From an uncultured Bacteroidales bacterium (lineage in GTDB: Bacteria; Bacteroidota; Bacteroidia; Bacteroidales; F082), in contig ONFF01000003.1 in NCBI GenBank assembly GCA_900317055.1, positions 62,001 through 126,000 of the forward strand: 64,000 bases of DNA, read 5' to 3'. The notes beneath the pieces are model-generated. The model had not been told where the DNA came from. It ran no database searches and saw nothing but the letters and a program-made list of their open reading frames with translations. This document shows, one piece after another, positions 27,673 through 36,410 of the stretch. The stretch's first letter is position 1, and each line of letters opens with the position of its first letter. The translations under genes and the position numbers were made by a program.

Positions 27673-30600
27673 ATGGGACAAAAGCTGCACAATAGAATTG
27701 AAACATGGAAGAAACTTTTACTTGATTTTGGCAGAAGGAACCGTCTTATAAACTTCAAGGATGGTAAAAGGTCGAATGTGCATATTGTTTCGCCCTCATA
27801 CGAATTGATATTTGATAAAATTGCTGTAAAGGAGAGTCCTATTGTTTTCCCCTATTCAAAAAAAGTGCTCATTGATGATGACGGGAACGAAATCCATGAA
27901 ACAGTGATTGAGGGTGATGTGAAAACGAACAAAACTGTTTCTGAATTGCAAAAGACTTTGAAGGTGCTTAGATATAGGGCTAATACCTCTATTGAAGAAC
28001 AAGGCATCAATATCCTGTTTCTTGCTTTTGGAATGTTAAAATGGCGTGAAAATGATGGGTCTACTGAAATTTTTTTATCGCCAATTATTCTTGTCCCCGT
28101 AAAATTGATAATTGAATCTATCACTTCACCCTACAAACTTGTACCACACGAAGATGAAATAGTTATTAATCCTACACTGTTGTACAAATTGGAAAATGAT
28201 TTTGGAATCATTCTTCCAGAATTTGATGGTACGCAGGATTCTATTTCTGAATATTTTGACAAGTGCCAAAAGATAGTTGAAAATAAAGGGTGGACAATTG
28301 AAAGAGATGTCAATCTTTCCAATCTTTCTTTCTTGAAGATTAATATGTACAAAGACCTTGAAAGAAACGAGGAAAGACTTTGTAATAATCCGATAGTGTC
28401 AGCTATTGCAGGTGAAGGCGAACCTATTACATTGGATAAAGACATTAGCAACTATGATCACGATAAAAAGGAACGCCCAATAGATGTTTTTCAAGTTGTT
28501 GATGCAGATTCGAGTCAACAAGATGCTATACTTTTGTCAAAACAAGGTGTTAGTTTTGTGTTGCAAGGTCCACCTGGAACAGGAAAGAGTCAGACAATTA
28601 CCAACATTATATCTGAAGCATTGGCAGACGGTAAGAAAGTCTTGTTTGTTTCAGAAAAAATGGCCGCACTTCAAGTTGTGTATAATCGACTGGCAAATGT
28701 TGGATTGTCAGATTTTTGTATGACCCTCCATAGCCATAAAGCCAATAAAAAAGCAGTCTTGCAAGAACTGGCTAATTCAATTTCTATTGAGAGAAAGAAG
28801 GTCAAGGAAGAAGCGTTGGCTCAATTGGAGATTTTGCAGCGGAAGCGCGAAGAATTGAATGAATACCAAAATGAACTGCATACGCCTTGTTCTGCGTTGA
28901 AGACTACCGTTTTTGAAATTAATGGCAAATTGGCGAAACTTAATGCCGTACCAGATGTGGTTTTTCCGATTCCTGAAGTGGATAAGATCGATACACAGGA
29001 GTTAAACGATAAAGTTTACTTGCTGCGGGAATTGGAAAAAACCATAGGAAAACGAAGTGAAGATTACAAAGATAATGTTTGGAGAGGTGCAACTATAGTT
29101 TTTTTGTCAAACGAATTAAGACACGATATCGATTCAAATATATCTGAACTTGTTCCTTTATTAACCACGTTAAATGACAAAGTCTCTTCGTGTTGTACTT
29201 CATTGGAATTGGGCTTCTCTCATTCTATTGAAGGAATTAATCAGTTGTTGGCTTTTTTGAAAGTGGCAAAGGATTCACCACTTATCCCTGAAAGATGGCT
29301 GACTGATGATGTTGAGAAACATTTAGCAACAATTAATGAATGTAGGAAGGAAACAACACTCATTAAGAATAACTACAAAGAAATTTCCGATAGATTTAAT
29401 CAACAAATATTTGATGTTGATTGTAGAACGCAGAAAACAAAACTTATAGAATGTAAGAACAAAGCGTGTTTTGTGTTGCGTTTCACTGATGATAGTATCC
29501 ATATTGCAGACCTTATCAGGTCAAGGCAACAACTCCTTGATGTATCTACAGATATTGAGAAAATTTTCGTTCGAGCATCTTCATTGGCTGAAAAAGTCGG
29601 TTTGGATATTCCCTACAATTTGAATGGACTTAATTTGTTTGTTGAGATACTTAAGGTATTGATTCAGATAAAAGAGATAAAACCTACTCTTAATTGGTTT
29701 GATAAGGAAAAGTTCAATCAGTTGAAGCAATCATTGGAAACTCGAAAGAAAGTACATGATGATTATTCATCACAATTGCAAGAGGTTCAAAATGAATTTG
29801 ATAAAGATATTCTGTCTATTGATTGTTATCCGATTTTGCAACGGTTTAGGGGTGAGTATGCTACATTCTTTAGATTTCTAAACAAACAGTATAAAACTGA
29901 TATAAGAGCCATTCAAGGTTTTTCAAGAACGGGAAAAAGGCTAAGTTATCATGATGCAATTGATACATTGCTTCAACTCAAAAAACTTGCGGATGACAAA
30001 AAAACGATTGAAGGATTGTCTGAACAATGTAAGGATGACTACGGAAACTATTATTGTGGTGTTAATACCCAATGGCCTGTTTTGCAAAACGTTGTAGAGG
30101 CTTTTGATAAACTGTTTATAATCTTGGACAAACCTTCCGATAGACTTCGAGACTTGATTATAAATGGAGAATTGCCAGTTGAGGAAGTACTCCATTTTAT
30201 CGAATTTTTTGAACGAATAAGAATAAGAGATAAGTATGATTTGGCTAATAACCTTCTGAAAGAGAATGTTGAAAATAATAATCATTATAGGTCTGTGCTC
30301 GAGAAAATCAGCAAAGGGTATGACCAATCGAAAGACTTTGTAGATGCTTTTTCAGGATTGTTGTCTTTAAGGAAAGAAGAAACAACATACGAAACTTTGT
30401 CGGTTGAACTTGACAAACTTGAATTATACCAAGAGGCATTAAAATCAATGAAAAAGAGGCAAAATGAGTTGTCCTCAATGTTTGGAAAGTATTATTTGGG
30501 ATTGGATACCGATTGGGATGGGGTTTGTCAAGCATTGACATTTGCGGAGAACCTAAAAAAATGTGTTGAAGATTGTTCATTGTCAAGGAATTGCGTCAAT

Positions 30601-33153
30601 AAGATATGTACAGAGCCGGAGAGCGTAGAGTTCAGTGGCATTATGTTGGGAGAAATCTCTGAAATCAAATCAAAAATAGAGGAACCATTATCATGGTTTT
30701 GCGCTTTGTTTGAGGATGCAAGCAGGTTTAATATAATGAATCTTATTGACTTTGCCAATTATTTATCATCGTGTAAAAACAACAAACATCTGCTTGAAGA
30801 ATGGGTGGATTATTGTTCAAACATGAAAAAATGTGTGGATGCTGGATTACAGCCGTTTGTGGAGCAGATTGAGACCAAAGAGATAGAAACAGACTATATA
30901 GCCGAAGCGTATCTAAAGCGGTTTTATCGTTTATGGCTTGATAAAATGATGCTTCAATTTCCTGCGGTTAGAGATTTTAGGGGAAGAATACAAGAGCAAA
31001 ATATCCATGAGTTTTGCAAATTGGATACTGAACAGTTTAGAATTGCGCAAGCAAGGGTGCGTGAACGGCTTGTTAATCGTATCCCGGACTTTAATTCAAT
31101 TACTTCATCAAGGGATGAAATTGGTATTTTGAAAAGAGAGTTGGCTAAACAACGTCGTATTATGCCTCTACGTAAACTGTTTATGTCGATACCAAACTTG
31201 ATTTCAACTTTGAGACCATGTTTTATGATGTCGCCTTTATCTGTTAGTGTATTCCTTGAAGCCCGAAGTTATGAATTTGATTTGGTTGTTTTTGATGAGG
31301 CTTCTCAGGTTCATACGGAAGATGCCATCGGAGCCATTATGAGAGGAAAGCAAGTGATTATTGTAGGTGATACGAAACAGTTGCCTCCTACAAATTTCTT
31401 TGCTACATCATTGAATGATGAGGATTTTGATGTTGACATAATAGAAGAAGAAAAAGATGAAGAAGCAGGAGCGTACGAATCTATTCTTGAAGAAGCGGTT
31501 ACGGTGTTGCCAGAAAGGAGTTTGCGTTGGCATTATCGTAGTCGGGACGAACATCTTATCGCTTTTTCCAACATAAAAATATACAACGGGTCACTTGTTA
31601 CTTTCCCATCGGCAATTGAAAAGGCTCCAGATATAGGAGTTGAATATATCCATGTTACGAATGGCGTATATGACAGAAGTGGGAAGCGAAACAATATGAT
31701 AGAGGCAAAGCGTGTTGCAGAGTTGGTTTTTGAACATTTCAAGAAGCATCCTGAAAGGTCGCTTGGTGTTGTGACTTTTAGCGAGGCACAACAAAACGCT
31801 GTTGATGCAGCAATCAGACAGATGCGGCTTTCCAATGGTTCAATGGAAAGGTTCTTCACAGAAGACAAGGAAGAACCGTTCTTTATCAAGAACCTTGAAA
31901 ATGTACAGGGTGACGAGCGCGACACTATCATTTTTAGTATTGGCTATGCCAAAGATAGTCGCGGCATTATGTATATGAATTTTGGGCCTTTAAGTCGTGA
32001 CGGAGGGTATAGAAGATTAAATGTCGCTATAACTCGTGCGAAATATAATGTCAAACTTGTCGGTTCAATTGTCGCAACCGACATAGACCTTGATAAAACA
32101 TCCGCCGAAGGCGTGAAATTATTGCGTTCATACATTGAATATGCACAACAAGGCATTGCTGCATTGGAAAAAGAAATTCATTATAATTATGGTTTGGATT
32201 TCGATTCTCCTTTTGAAGAAGCGGTCTATGACTTTTTGTCTTCTAAAGGATATGAAGTTGTAACACAAGTAGGATGTTCTGGTTTCAGGATTGATATGGC
32301 GATAAAGCATCCTACACAAAGTGGCAAATTTGCTATCGGGATAGAATGTGATGGAGCCATGTATCATAGTTCAAGGACAGCGCGGGAAAGAGATCGTTTG
32401 CGCCAAACGGTTTTGGAAGATATGGGATGGAACATTTATCGGATATGGTCAACAGATTGGATTAAGAACCAAAAATCGGAAGAAGAAAAGTTGATTGAAG
32501 CAATTGAAAAAGCACTTTCAGGAATTGTAATCGAAGAGCCATTAGAATCGTTATTGACTCAGATTGATGACAATAGTTTGGAGACTATGGAATTGGAAGA
32601 ATCGGTTGAGTCTCAAAAGATGGGGAATGAGGGGTATGGATTTGATACATATCAATGGGCAAATATAGATGATTTTTGGCAAGAATCCCCAAAAGACAAA
32701 ATTAGAAAAATCATAGAATCTCAACAACCAATTCATTTTGAAGCATTGTGCAAAATACTTGCTCCTCTATGGGGTAATCGTAAAGCGACTAATATGATAC
32801 GTAAAAATGTCAATTATTATCTAAAGCTTTATTTAGGTGAAAATGTTGAACAAAAAGATGGCTTTGTTACACTAAAAGGTTTTGATAACTTAAGGGTAAG
32901 AGTGCCTGAAACAACGGAAGATGTAAGGCCGATTGAATACATTAGCAAAGATGAATTGGCTTTGGCTATGAAAACTATAGCGGAAAAGAGTTATGGCATT
33001 ACACTGGATGGTTTGATTACTGAAACGGCTCGCGCTTTTGGATTCAAGCGTACTGGAGATAAAATATCTACCACTTTGAGGATTGTGTATGAGAATATGT
33101 TGGAGAGAAATGTTGTAAAAGAAATTGATGGAAAGGTGTGCGTAACAAAATAA
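27673..33153 (+). CDS. DUF4011-SF1 helicase-nuclease (REase_MTES_1575/DUF3320 type)
   Basis: Giant single-chain protein of 1,826 residues. DUF4011-like start RIETWKKLLLDFGRRNRLINF. SF1 helicase core split by a long coiled insert: P-loop GPPGTGKS 299-306; then about 890 residues rich in K/E helices; Walker B FDEASQ 1207-1212; GDTKQLPP 1232-1239; motif VI region LNVAITRAK 1449-1457. A Vsr-like nuclease domain follows: E1515, FRIDMAIK with D1541, IECDGAMYH with E1558 and D1560. A DUF3320-like C terminus of about 250 residues ends the protein. Such proteins occur in defence islands and fit a sense-and-cut role, but the target is not known. Strong AT bias sets it apart from neighbours. Confidence 0.9.
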   Translation: MGQKLHNRIETWKKLLLDFGRRNRLINFKDGKRSNVHIVSPSYELIFDKIAVKESPIVFPYSKKVLIDDDGNEIHETVIEGDVKTNKTVSELQKTLKVLRYRANTSIEEQGINILFLAFGMLKWRENDGSTEIFLSPIILVPVKLIIESITSPYKLVPHEDEIVINPTLLYKLENDFGIILPEFDGTQDSISEYFDKCQKIVENKGWTIERDVNLSNLSFLKINMYKDLERNEERLCNNPIVSAIAGEGEPITLDKDISNYDHDKKERPIDVFQVVDADSSQQDAILLSKQGVSFVLQGPPGTGKSQTITNIISEALADGKKVLFVSEKMAALQVVYNRLANVGLSDFCMTLHSHKANKKAVLQELANSISIERKKVKEEALAQLEILQRKREELNEYQNELHTPCSALKTTVFEINGKLAKLNAVPDVVFPIPEVDKIDTQELNDKVYLLRELEKTIGKRSEDYKDNVWRGATIVFLSNELRHDIDSNISELVPLLTTLNDKVSSCCTSLELGFSHSIEGINQLLAFLKVAKDSPLIPERWLTDDVEKHLATINECRKETTLIKNNYKEISDRFNQQIFDVDCRTQKTKLIECKNKACFVLRFTDDSIHIADLIRSRQQLLDVSTDIEKIFVRASSLAEKVGLDIPYNLNGLNLFVEILKVLIQIKEIKPTLNWFDKEKFNQLKQSLETRKKVHDDYSSQLQEVQNEFDKDILSIDCYPILQRFRGEYATFFRFLNKQYKTDIRAIQGFSRTGKRLSYHDAIDTLLQLKKLADDKKTIEGLSEQCKDDYGNYYCGVNTQWPVLQNVVEAFDKLFIILDKPSDRLRDLIINGELPVEEVLHFIEFFERIRIRDKYDLANNLLKENVENNNHYRSVLEKISKGYDQSKDFVDAFSGLLSLRKEETTYETLSVELDKLELYQEALKSMKKRQNELSSMFGKYYLGLDTDWDGVCQALTFAENLKKCVEDCSLSRNCVNKICTEPESVEFSGIMLGEISEIKSKIEEPLSWFCALFEDASRFNIMNLIDFANYLSSCKNNKHLLEEWVDYCSNMKKCVDAGLQPFVEQIETKEIETDYIAEAYLKRFYRLWLDKMMLQFPAVRDFRGRIQEQNIHEFCKLDTEQFRIAQARVRERLVNRIPDFNSITSSRDEIGILKRELAKQRRIMPLRKLFMSIPNLISTLRPCFMMSPLSVSVFLEARSYEFDLVVFDEASQVHTEDAIGAIMRGKQVIIVGDTKQLPPTNFFATSLNDEDFDVDIIEEEKDEEAGAYESILEEAVTVLPERSLRWHYRSRDEHLIAFSNIKIYNGSLVTFPSAIEKAPDIGVEYIHVTNGVYDRSGKRNNMIEAKRVAELVFEHFKKHPERSLGVVTFSEAQQNAVDAAIRQMRLSNGSMERFFTEDKEEPFFIKNLENVQGDERDTIIFSIGYAKDSRGIMYMNFGPLSRDGGYRRLNVAITRAKYNVKLVGSIVATDIDLDKTSAEGVKLLRSYIEYAQQGIAALEKEIHYNYGLDFDSPFEEAVYDFLSSKGYEVVTQVGCSGFRIDMAIKHPTQSGKFAIGIECDGAMYHSSRTARERDRLRQTVLEDMGWNIYRIWSTDWIKNQKSEEEKLIEAIEKALSGIVIEEPLESLLTQIDDNSLETMELEESVESQKMGNEGYGFDTYQWANIDDFWQESPKDKIRKIIESQQPIHFEALCKILAPLWGNRKATNMIRKNVNYYLKLYLGENVEQKDGFVTLKGFDNLRVRVPETTEDVRPIEYISKDELALAMKTIAEKSYGITLDGLITETARAFGFKRTGDKISTTLRIVYENMLERNVVKEIDGKVCVTK

Positions 33154-33236
33154 TGAATTTTATTGCATATAACGATATTAAGTGTCGAATGGGAAATGAG
33201 TTGGATGAGGAATTAAGAATGAATAAAACAAATTAA
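33153..33236 (+). CDS. Small 27-codon ORF coupled to helicase gene
   Basis: The ATG overlaps the helicase stop (TAATG). It runs for 27 codons to a TAA at 33234-33236, 12 bases before the ATPase gene. The predicted peptide is MNFIAYNDIKCRMGNELDEE followed by LRMNKTN. It has no recognisable domain. It may be a real small subunit, or a device that keeps ribosomes coupled between helicase and ATPase. Could be chance. Confidence 0.35.
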   Translation: MNFIAYNDIKCRMGNELDEELRMNKTN

Positions 33237-33248
33237 ATAAGAATTAAT

Positions 33249-34622
33249 ATGAGACTTAAACAATTTATTGGGAAAGGTGTCAGAGGATATATGAATTTTG
33301 ACATCAATTTTAGAGAAAGTGTCACCTTCTTGATCGGAATAAATGGTTCTGGTAAGACAACGGTATTAAAACTGTTGTCAGGTCTATTGACCCCTTCTTT
33401 TATTGATTTGACACAAATTGAGTATGGTGAGATATGCTTGGTCTGCGATAAACTATCAGACTCTTCTCAAATTGTCATAAGTTGTAAACGAAGCGAGGGG
33501 AGACTAACATTAGATTATTGGGATTCATTGAATAGAAAGCACATATCTAATGAGTTTAGTATTATGGTGAATCTGATAAGCAAGAATAGAGTTGAGATGG
33601 AAATGATGAATTGGGATAGGATTAATCATTCAATGATGGAATTCGAAGAGACAGAGGTTGTTCATAAAATCAAAGAATTGCGTACTCCAATTATTTTAGG
33701 ACTGAATAGAAGAATCGTAGAAATTAATAAATTGGGGTTTCTTGAGCATGATTACTATGGACCAAGGAGAAAAAAGAGTCTTGATATGATGTTTGATGCT
33801 GTAGATGATGCTCTAAGTGATATTCAAGACATGCTCTATGATATTGTCAGACAAAACGCCCGTAGTCAAGCATCCATTGCGGATGATTTTAGGAAAAAGG
33901 TTTTTTCTGAATCATTTAAGGTCACCAAATCAGATTCAATACCTGTCATTCAATATCATGAAGAATTGGAATTATTAGAACAAAGAAAAGAAAAGCTAAA
34001 TCAGGCAATTTCAAATCTTGGAATAAGAGATTTGTCGTCTCAGTTTTCTGAGTTTTTTGAAAGTATTCAAGAAACTTTAGAAACATTGGAAAAAACTTCT
34101 TCATTGGATATGAACCAGCGTACAACAAATCCAGATTATATAAATGCACTATTAGATTGGATGATAAATAGTGCTCAAATTGAGAAAATTGACAAGATAA
34201 TAAAATATGCGAATGACTATTCTAATAGTATACAAAGACTTAAAGATCCAATATTAAGATTTAAGAATAGTGCAAATCTTTTTTTTAAGGAAGGTAAAAA
34301 GGAGATAGAAATCAATGAACAAGGAGATATAGTTGTTGTCGTAAAAGGATTACGAAAGAAAAACACAATATACGAATTATCTTCGGGAGAAAAACAATTG
34401 ATTGTTATGCTTGCACATTTGGTTTTTTATAAAAAAAACCGTCGTTCACCTGTCTTTATTATTGATGAACCAGAATTATCATTGCATTTGAGCTGGCAAG
34501 AGATTTTCGTAGATGCGGTGTTAAAAGCTAGTCCAGAAACACAGTTTATAATGGCAACACACGCCCCTGCTATTTTAGCAAAACCAGAAAGAAAAGAATG
34601 GTGTGAGGATTTATCAAAATAG
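33249..34622 (+). CDS. ABC-type ATPase, AriA-like (PARIS candidate)
   Basis: 457 residues with an SMC/ABC-like ATPase head split by a coiled region. P-loop GINGSGKTT at 30-38 (Lys36), signature LSSGEKQ at 377-383, Walker B IIDEPE with D406 and E407, H-loop His438 in THAP. The middle (about residues 150-340) is long and helical. The next gene, 3 bases on, encodes a Toprim/DUF4435 protein. An AAA15/21-type ATPase followed by a DUF4435 nuclease is the two-gene layout of PARIS, in which AriA holds AriB inactive until a phage trigger appears. Sizes match roughly. Other ATPase-Toprim systems cannot be excluded. Confidence 0.75.
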   Translation: MRLKQFIGKGVRGYMNFDINFRESVTFLIGINGSGKTTVLKLLSGLLTPSFIDLTQIEYGEICLVCDKLSDSSQIVISCKRSEGRLTLDYWDSLNRKHISNEFSIMVNLISKNRVEMEMMNWDRINHSMMEFEETEVVHKIKELRTPIILGLNRRIVEINKLGFLEHDYYGPRRKKSLDMMFDAVDDALSDIQDMLYDIVRQNARSQASIADDFRKKVFSESFKVTKSDSIPVIQYHEELELLEQRKEKLNQAISNLGIRDLSSQFSEFFESIQETLETLEKTSSLDMNQRTTNPDYINALLDWMINSAQIEKIDKIIKYANDYSNSIQRLKDPILRFKNSANLFFKEGKKEIEINEQGDIVVVVKGLRKKNTIYELSSGEKQLIVMLAHLVFYKKNRRSPVFIIDEPELSLHLSWQEIFVDAVLKASPETQFIMATHAPAILAKPERKEWCEDLSK

Positions 34623-34625
34623 ATT

Positions 34626-35486
34626 ATGGCATTAGAGTTTTCAACAGAAACGCGTCAAGCCGCTACAGTTTTTACGGAATACAGAAACTCCATTGATATC
34701 TATACCGAAGACTGTGTTAAAGATAGAGAGTTTTATGTGAAACTTCTAAAACGGCTATTAGACAATACTGATATTGTTATAAATGACATTTATCCTATAG
34801 GTTGTAGAAGAACTGTAATTGATTGTTGTCAGAATGATACGGATAATCGAAGAAAGAAGCTGTATATAGTTGACGGTGATATATATTTACAGTACAAAGA
34901 GAAAGAGAATATTGAGAACTTGTATGTGTTAGATGCCTATTGTATTGAAAATTATATGATATGTGATGACGCTATTTGCAACACAGCATACATCTTTCAT
35001 GCACGAGATTCATATGAAAATGTAAAGAATGCTTTGAATATTCCTCAAGAATTGGATGATATTGCAGAACCATTGATAAACTTGTTTTTCTTTTATTCAA
35101 TACAAATGGAATGTTATGGGCAGTTTAGTTTGTGGAATATTGATGCATATATGAATAAGTCGGCAAAAACATTAGATAAGAACAAAATAGATAATAGAAT
35201 AAATGAGATAAAATGTGGATTGATTCGTAATGGAATAACTGAAAATCAAATTGATGGATTGTTAAATAGCCGAAAGGCATTGTTTCCATACAATCGAGAA
35301 ACTTTGATAAAAATCGTTTCAGGAAAAGACTTTTTAATACCATATTTTAAATATCATATTGATAAAAAATTGAATTGTACTCTTAATTTGCCTAAAGAAG
35401 CTTGGAAATTCAATTTAGTTGATAAATGCGATATTGACAAATTGAATCCGTTAAAAGAAGCCATTCTTTCTGCGTATTTTGATTAA
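34626..35486 (+). CDS. Toprim/DUF4435 nuclease, AriB-like (PARIS candidate)
   Basis: 286 residues. The N-terminal half has the three acidic sites expected of a Toprim centre: E28 in IYTEDCVKDREFY, D83 and D85 in YIVDGD, and E108 in DAYCIENYM. The C-terminal half is helical with no domain I recognise. In PARIS the DUF4435 partner AriB is the toxic effector and has been reported to cleave tRNA. The gene starts 3 bases after the ATPase stop (tag att ATG), so the two are translationally linked. It is followed directly by REP palindromes. Confidence 0.72.
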   Translation: MALEFSTETRQAATVFTEYRNSIDIYTEDCVKDREFYVKLLKRLLDNTDIVINDIYPIGCRRTVIDCCQNDTDNRRKKLYIVDGDIYLQYKEKENIENLYVLDAYCIENYMICDDAICNTAYIFHARDSYENVKNALNIPQELDDIAEPLINLFFFYSIQMECYGQFSLWNIDAYMNKSAKTLDKNKIDNRINEIKCGLIRNGITENQIDGLLNSRKALFPYNRETLIKIVSGKDFLIPYFKYHIDKKLNCTLNLPKEAWKFNLVDKCDIDKLNPLKEAILSAYFD

Positions 35487-35493
35487 AGTGGTT

Positions 35494-35552
35494 CCAGTTT
35501 GGGCGAATTTGCAATTCGCCCACAGTGAGTATAAGAATTTGTAATTCGAAAA
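35494..35552. repeat. REP palindromes, left flank of RAYT
   Basis: Contains two palindromes, GGGCGAATT-TGC-AATTCGCCC and CGAATT-style GAATT-TGT-AATTCG. Bases 35496-35529 are repeated without change at 36334-36367 on the other side of the transposase (34-bp direct repeat). Confidence 0.85.
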
Positions 35553-35580
35553 CTACTAACCAAGATAAGAAGATAATAGG

Positions 35581-36114
35581 ATGAACTTGACAAGAGTATT
35601 GTATTTCACGACTTCAACGGTGATTGATTGGGTTGACATCTTCACGCGACCAAGTTATAGGCACATCATTGTTGATTCACTTTCCTATTGCCAATCTCAT
35701 AAGGGATTGATTATCTATGCTTGGGTGTTGATGTCGAATCACCTTCACATGATTGTTGATACCAACGACGATACTACAGTGGGCGATGTGTTGCGTGATT
35801 TCAAGAAGTTTACGAACAAAAAGCTATTAAAAGCATTGGAACAAGACGAACATGAAAGCCGGCGCGAATGGCTTCTCGACAGGTTTTGGTTTGCAGGGGC
35901 AAACGATAAAGGTATCAAGAACTACAGGTTTTGGCAAGAAGGAAACCATGTCGAGGAAATCTATACTATGGAATTCCTGATGCAAAAGTTGAACTACATT
36001 CACCAAAATCCTGTCAGAGCTGAAATTGTGGCGAGGCCAGAGGATTATTTGTATAGTTTGGCGTTGAATTATGCGGGCGAAAAAGGATTGTTGAATGTTG
36101 AATTGATTAGATGA
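35581..36114 (+). CDS. REP-associated tyrosine transposase (RAYT, Y1_Tnp)
   Basis: 177-residue HUH endonuclease of the IS200/REP family. The HUH pair is H54 and H56 in SNHLHMIVD, and the catalytic tyrosine is Y139 in LNYIHQNPVRAE. RAYTs nick REP palindromes and are thought to spread them. Here the gene is enclosed by REPs sharing a core ATTTGYAAT, so enzyme and substrate are side by side. It is a domesticated single-copy type of gene rather than a full insertion sequence. It sits at the right end of the accessory island. Confidence 0.9.
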   Translation: MNLTRVLYFTTSTVIDWVDIFTRPSYRHIIVDSLSYCQSHKGLIIYAWVLMSNHLHMIVDTNDDTTVGDVLRDFKKFTNKKLLKALEQDEHESRREWLLDRFWFAGANDKGIKNYRFWQEGNHVEEIYTMEFLMQKLNYIHQNPVRAEIVARPEDYLYSLALNYAGEKGLLNVELIR

Positions 36115-36127
36115 GCAATGATGAATC

Positions 36128-36389
36128 GGATTACAAATCCTTATACTCGACACAGCCGCATTGCAAATGCAGCTGAACACACTTCCAAGTGTGACTTTGG
36201 TTTGGGCGAGAATCGGATTACAAATCCTTATACTCGACTCAGCCGCATTGCAAATGCGGCTGAACTCCAAACGTATTCGGTTTTCAGTTCTCGCATTGCA
36301 AATGTGGCAGATCTTTTTTCCAAGTGTGGCTTTAGTTTGGGCGAATTTGCAATTCGCCCACAGTGAGACACGAATTTGTAATTCGGAAA
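36128..36389. repeat. REP cluster, right flank of RAYT
   Basis: Series of palindromes: GGATT-ACA-AATCC at 36128-36140 and again at 36215-36227; CAGCCGCATT-GCA-AATGC(A)GCTG at 36153-36175 and a perfect version at 36240-36262; GCATTGCAAATG at about 36293-36304; then the 34-bp copy at 36334-36367 and CGAATT-TGT-AATTCG to 36385. Two ~87-base units in tandem start at 36124 and 36211. No gene is present; long open frames here are made of repeat words. Confidence 0.85.
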
Positions 36390-36410
36390 TCAAAATCAAA
36401 GAGGAATGAG

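Noticed and set aside
33249-34622. OLD-family nuclease or retron-type ATPase
   Set aside because: No Toprim domain in the same chain and no reverse transcriptase nearby; the partner gene is DUF4435-like. Not fully excluded.
35581-36114. Full insertion sequence IS200
   Set aside because: Protein and REPs fit a RAYT; no accessory gene and no IS200-type ends recognised.
36124-36300. Possible CRISPR array
   Set aside because: Only two tandem units, palindromes inside each unit, no constant spacer length and no cas genes; REPs explain it.
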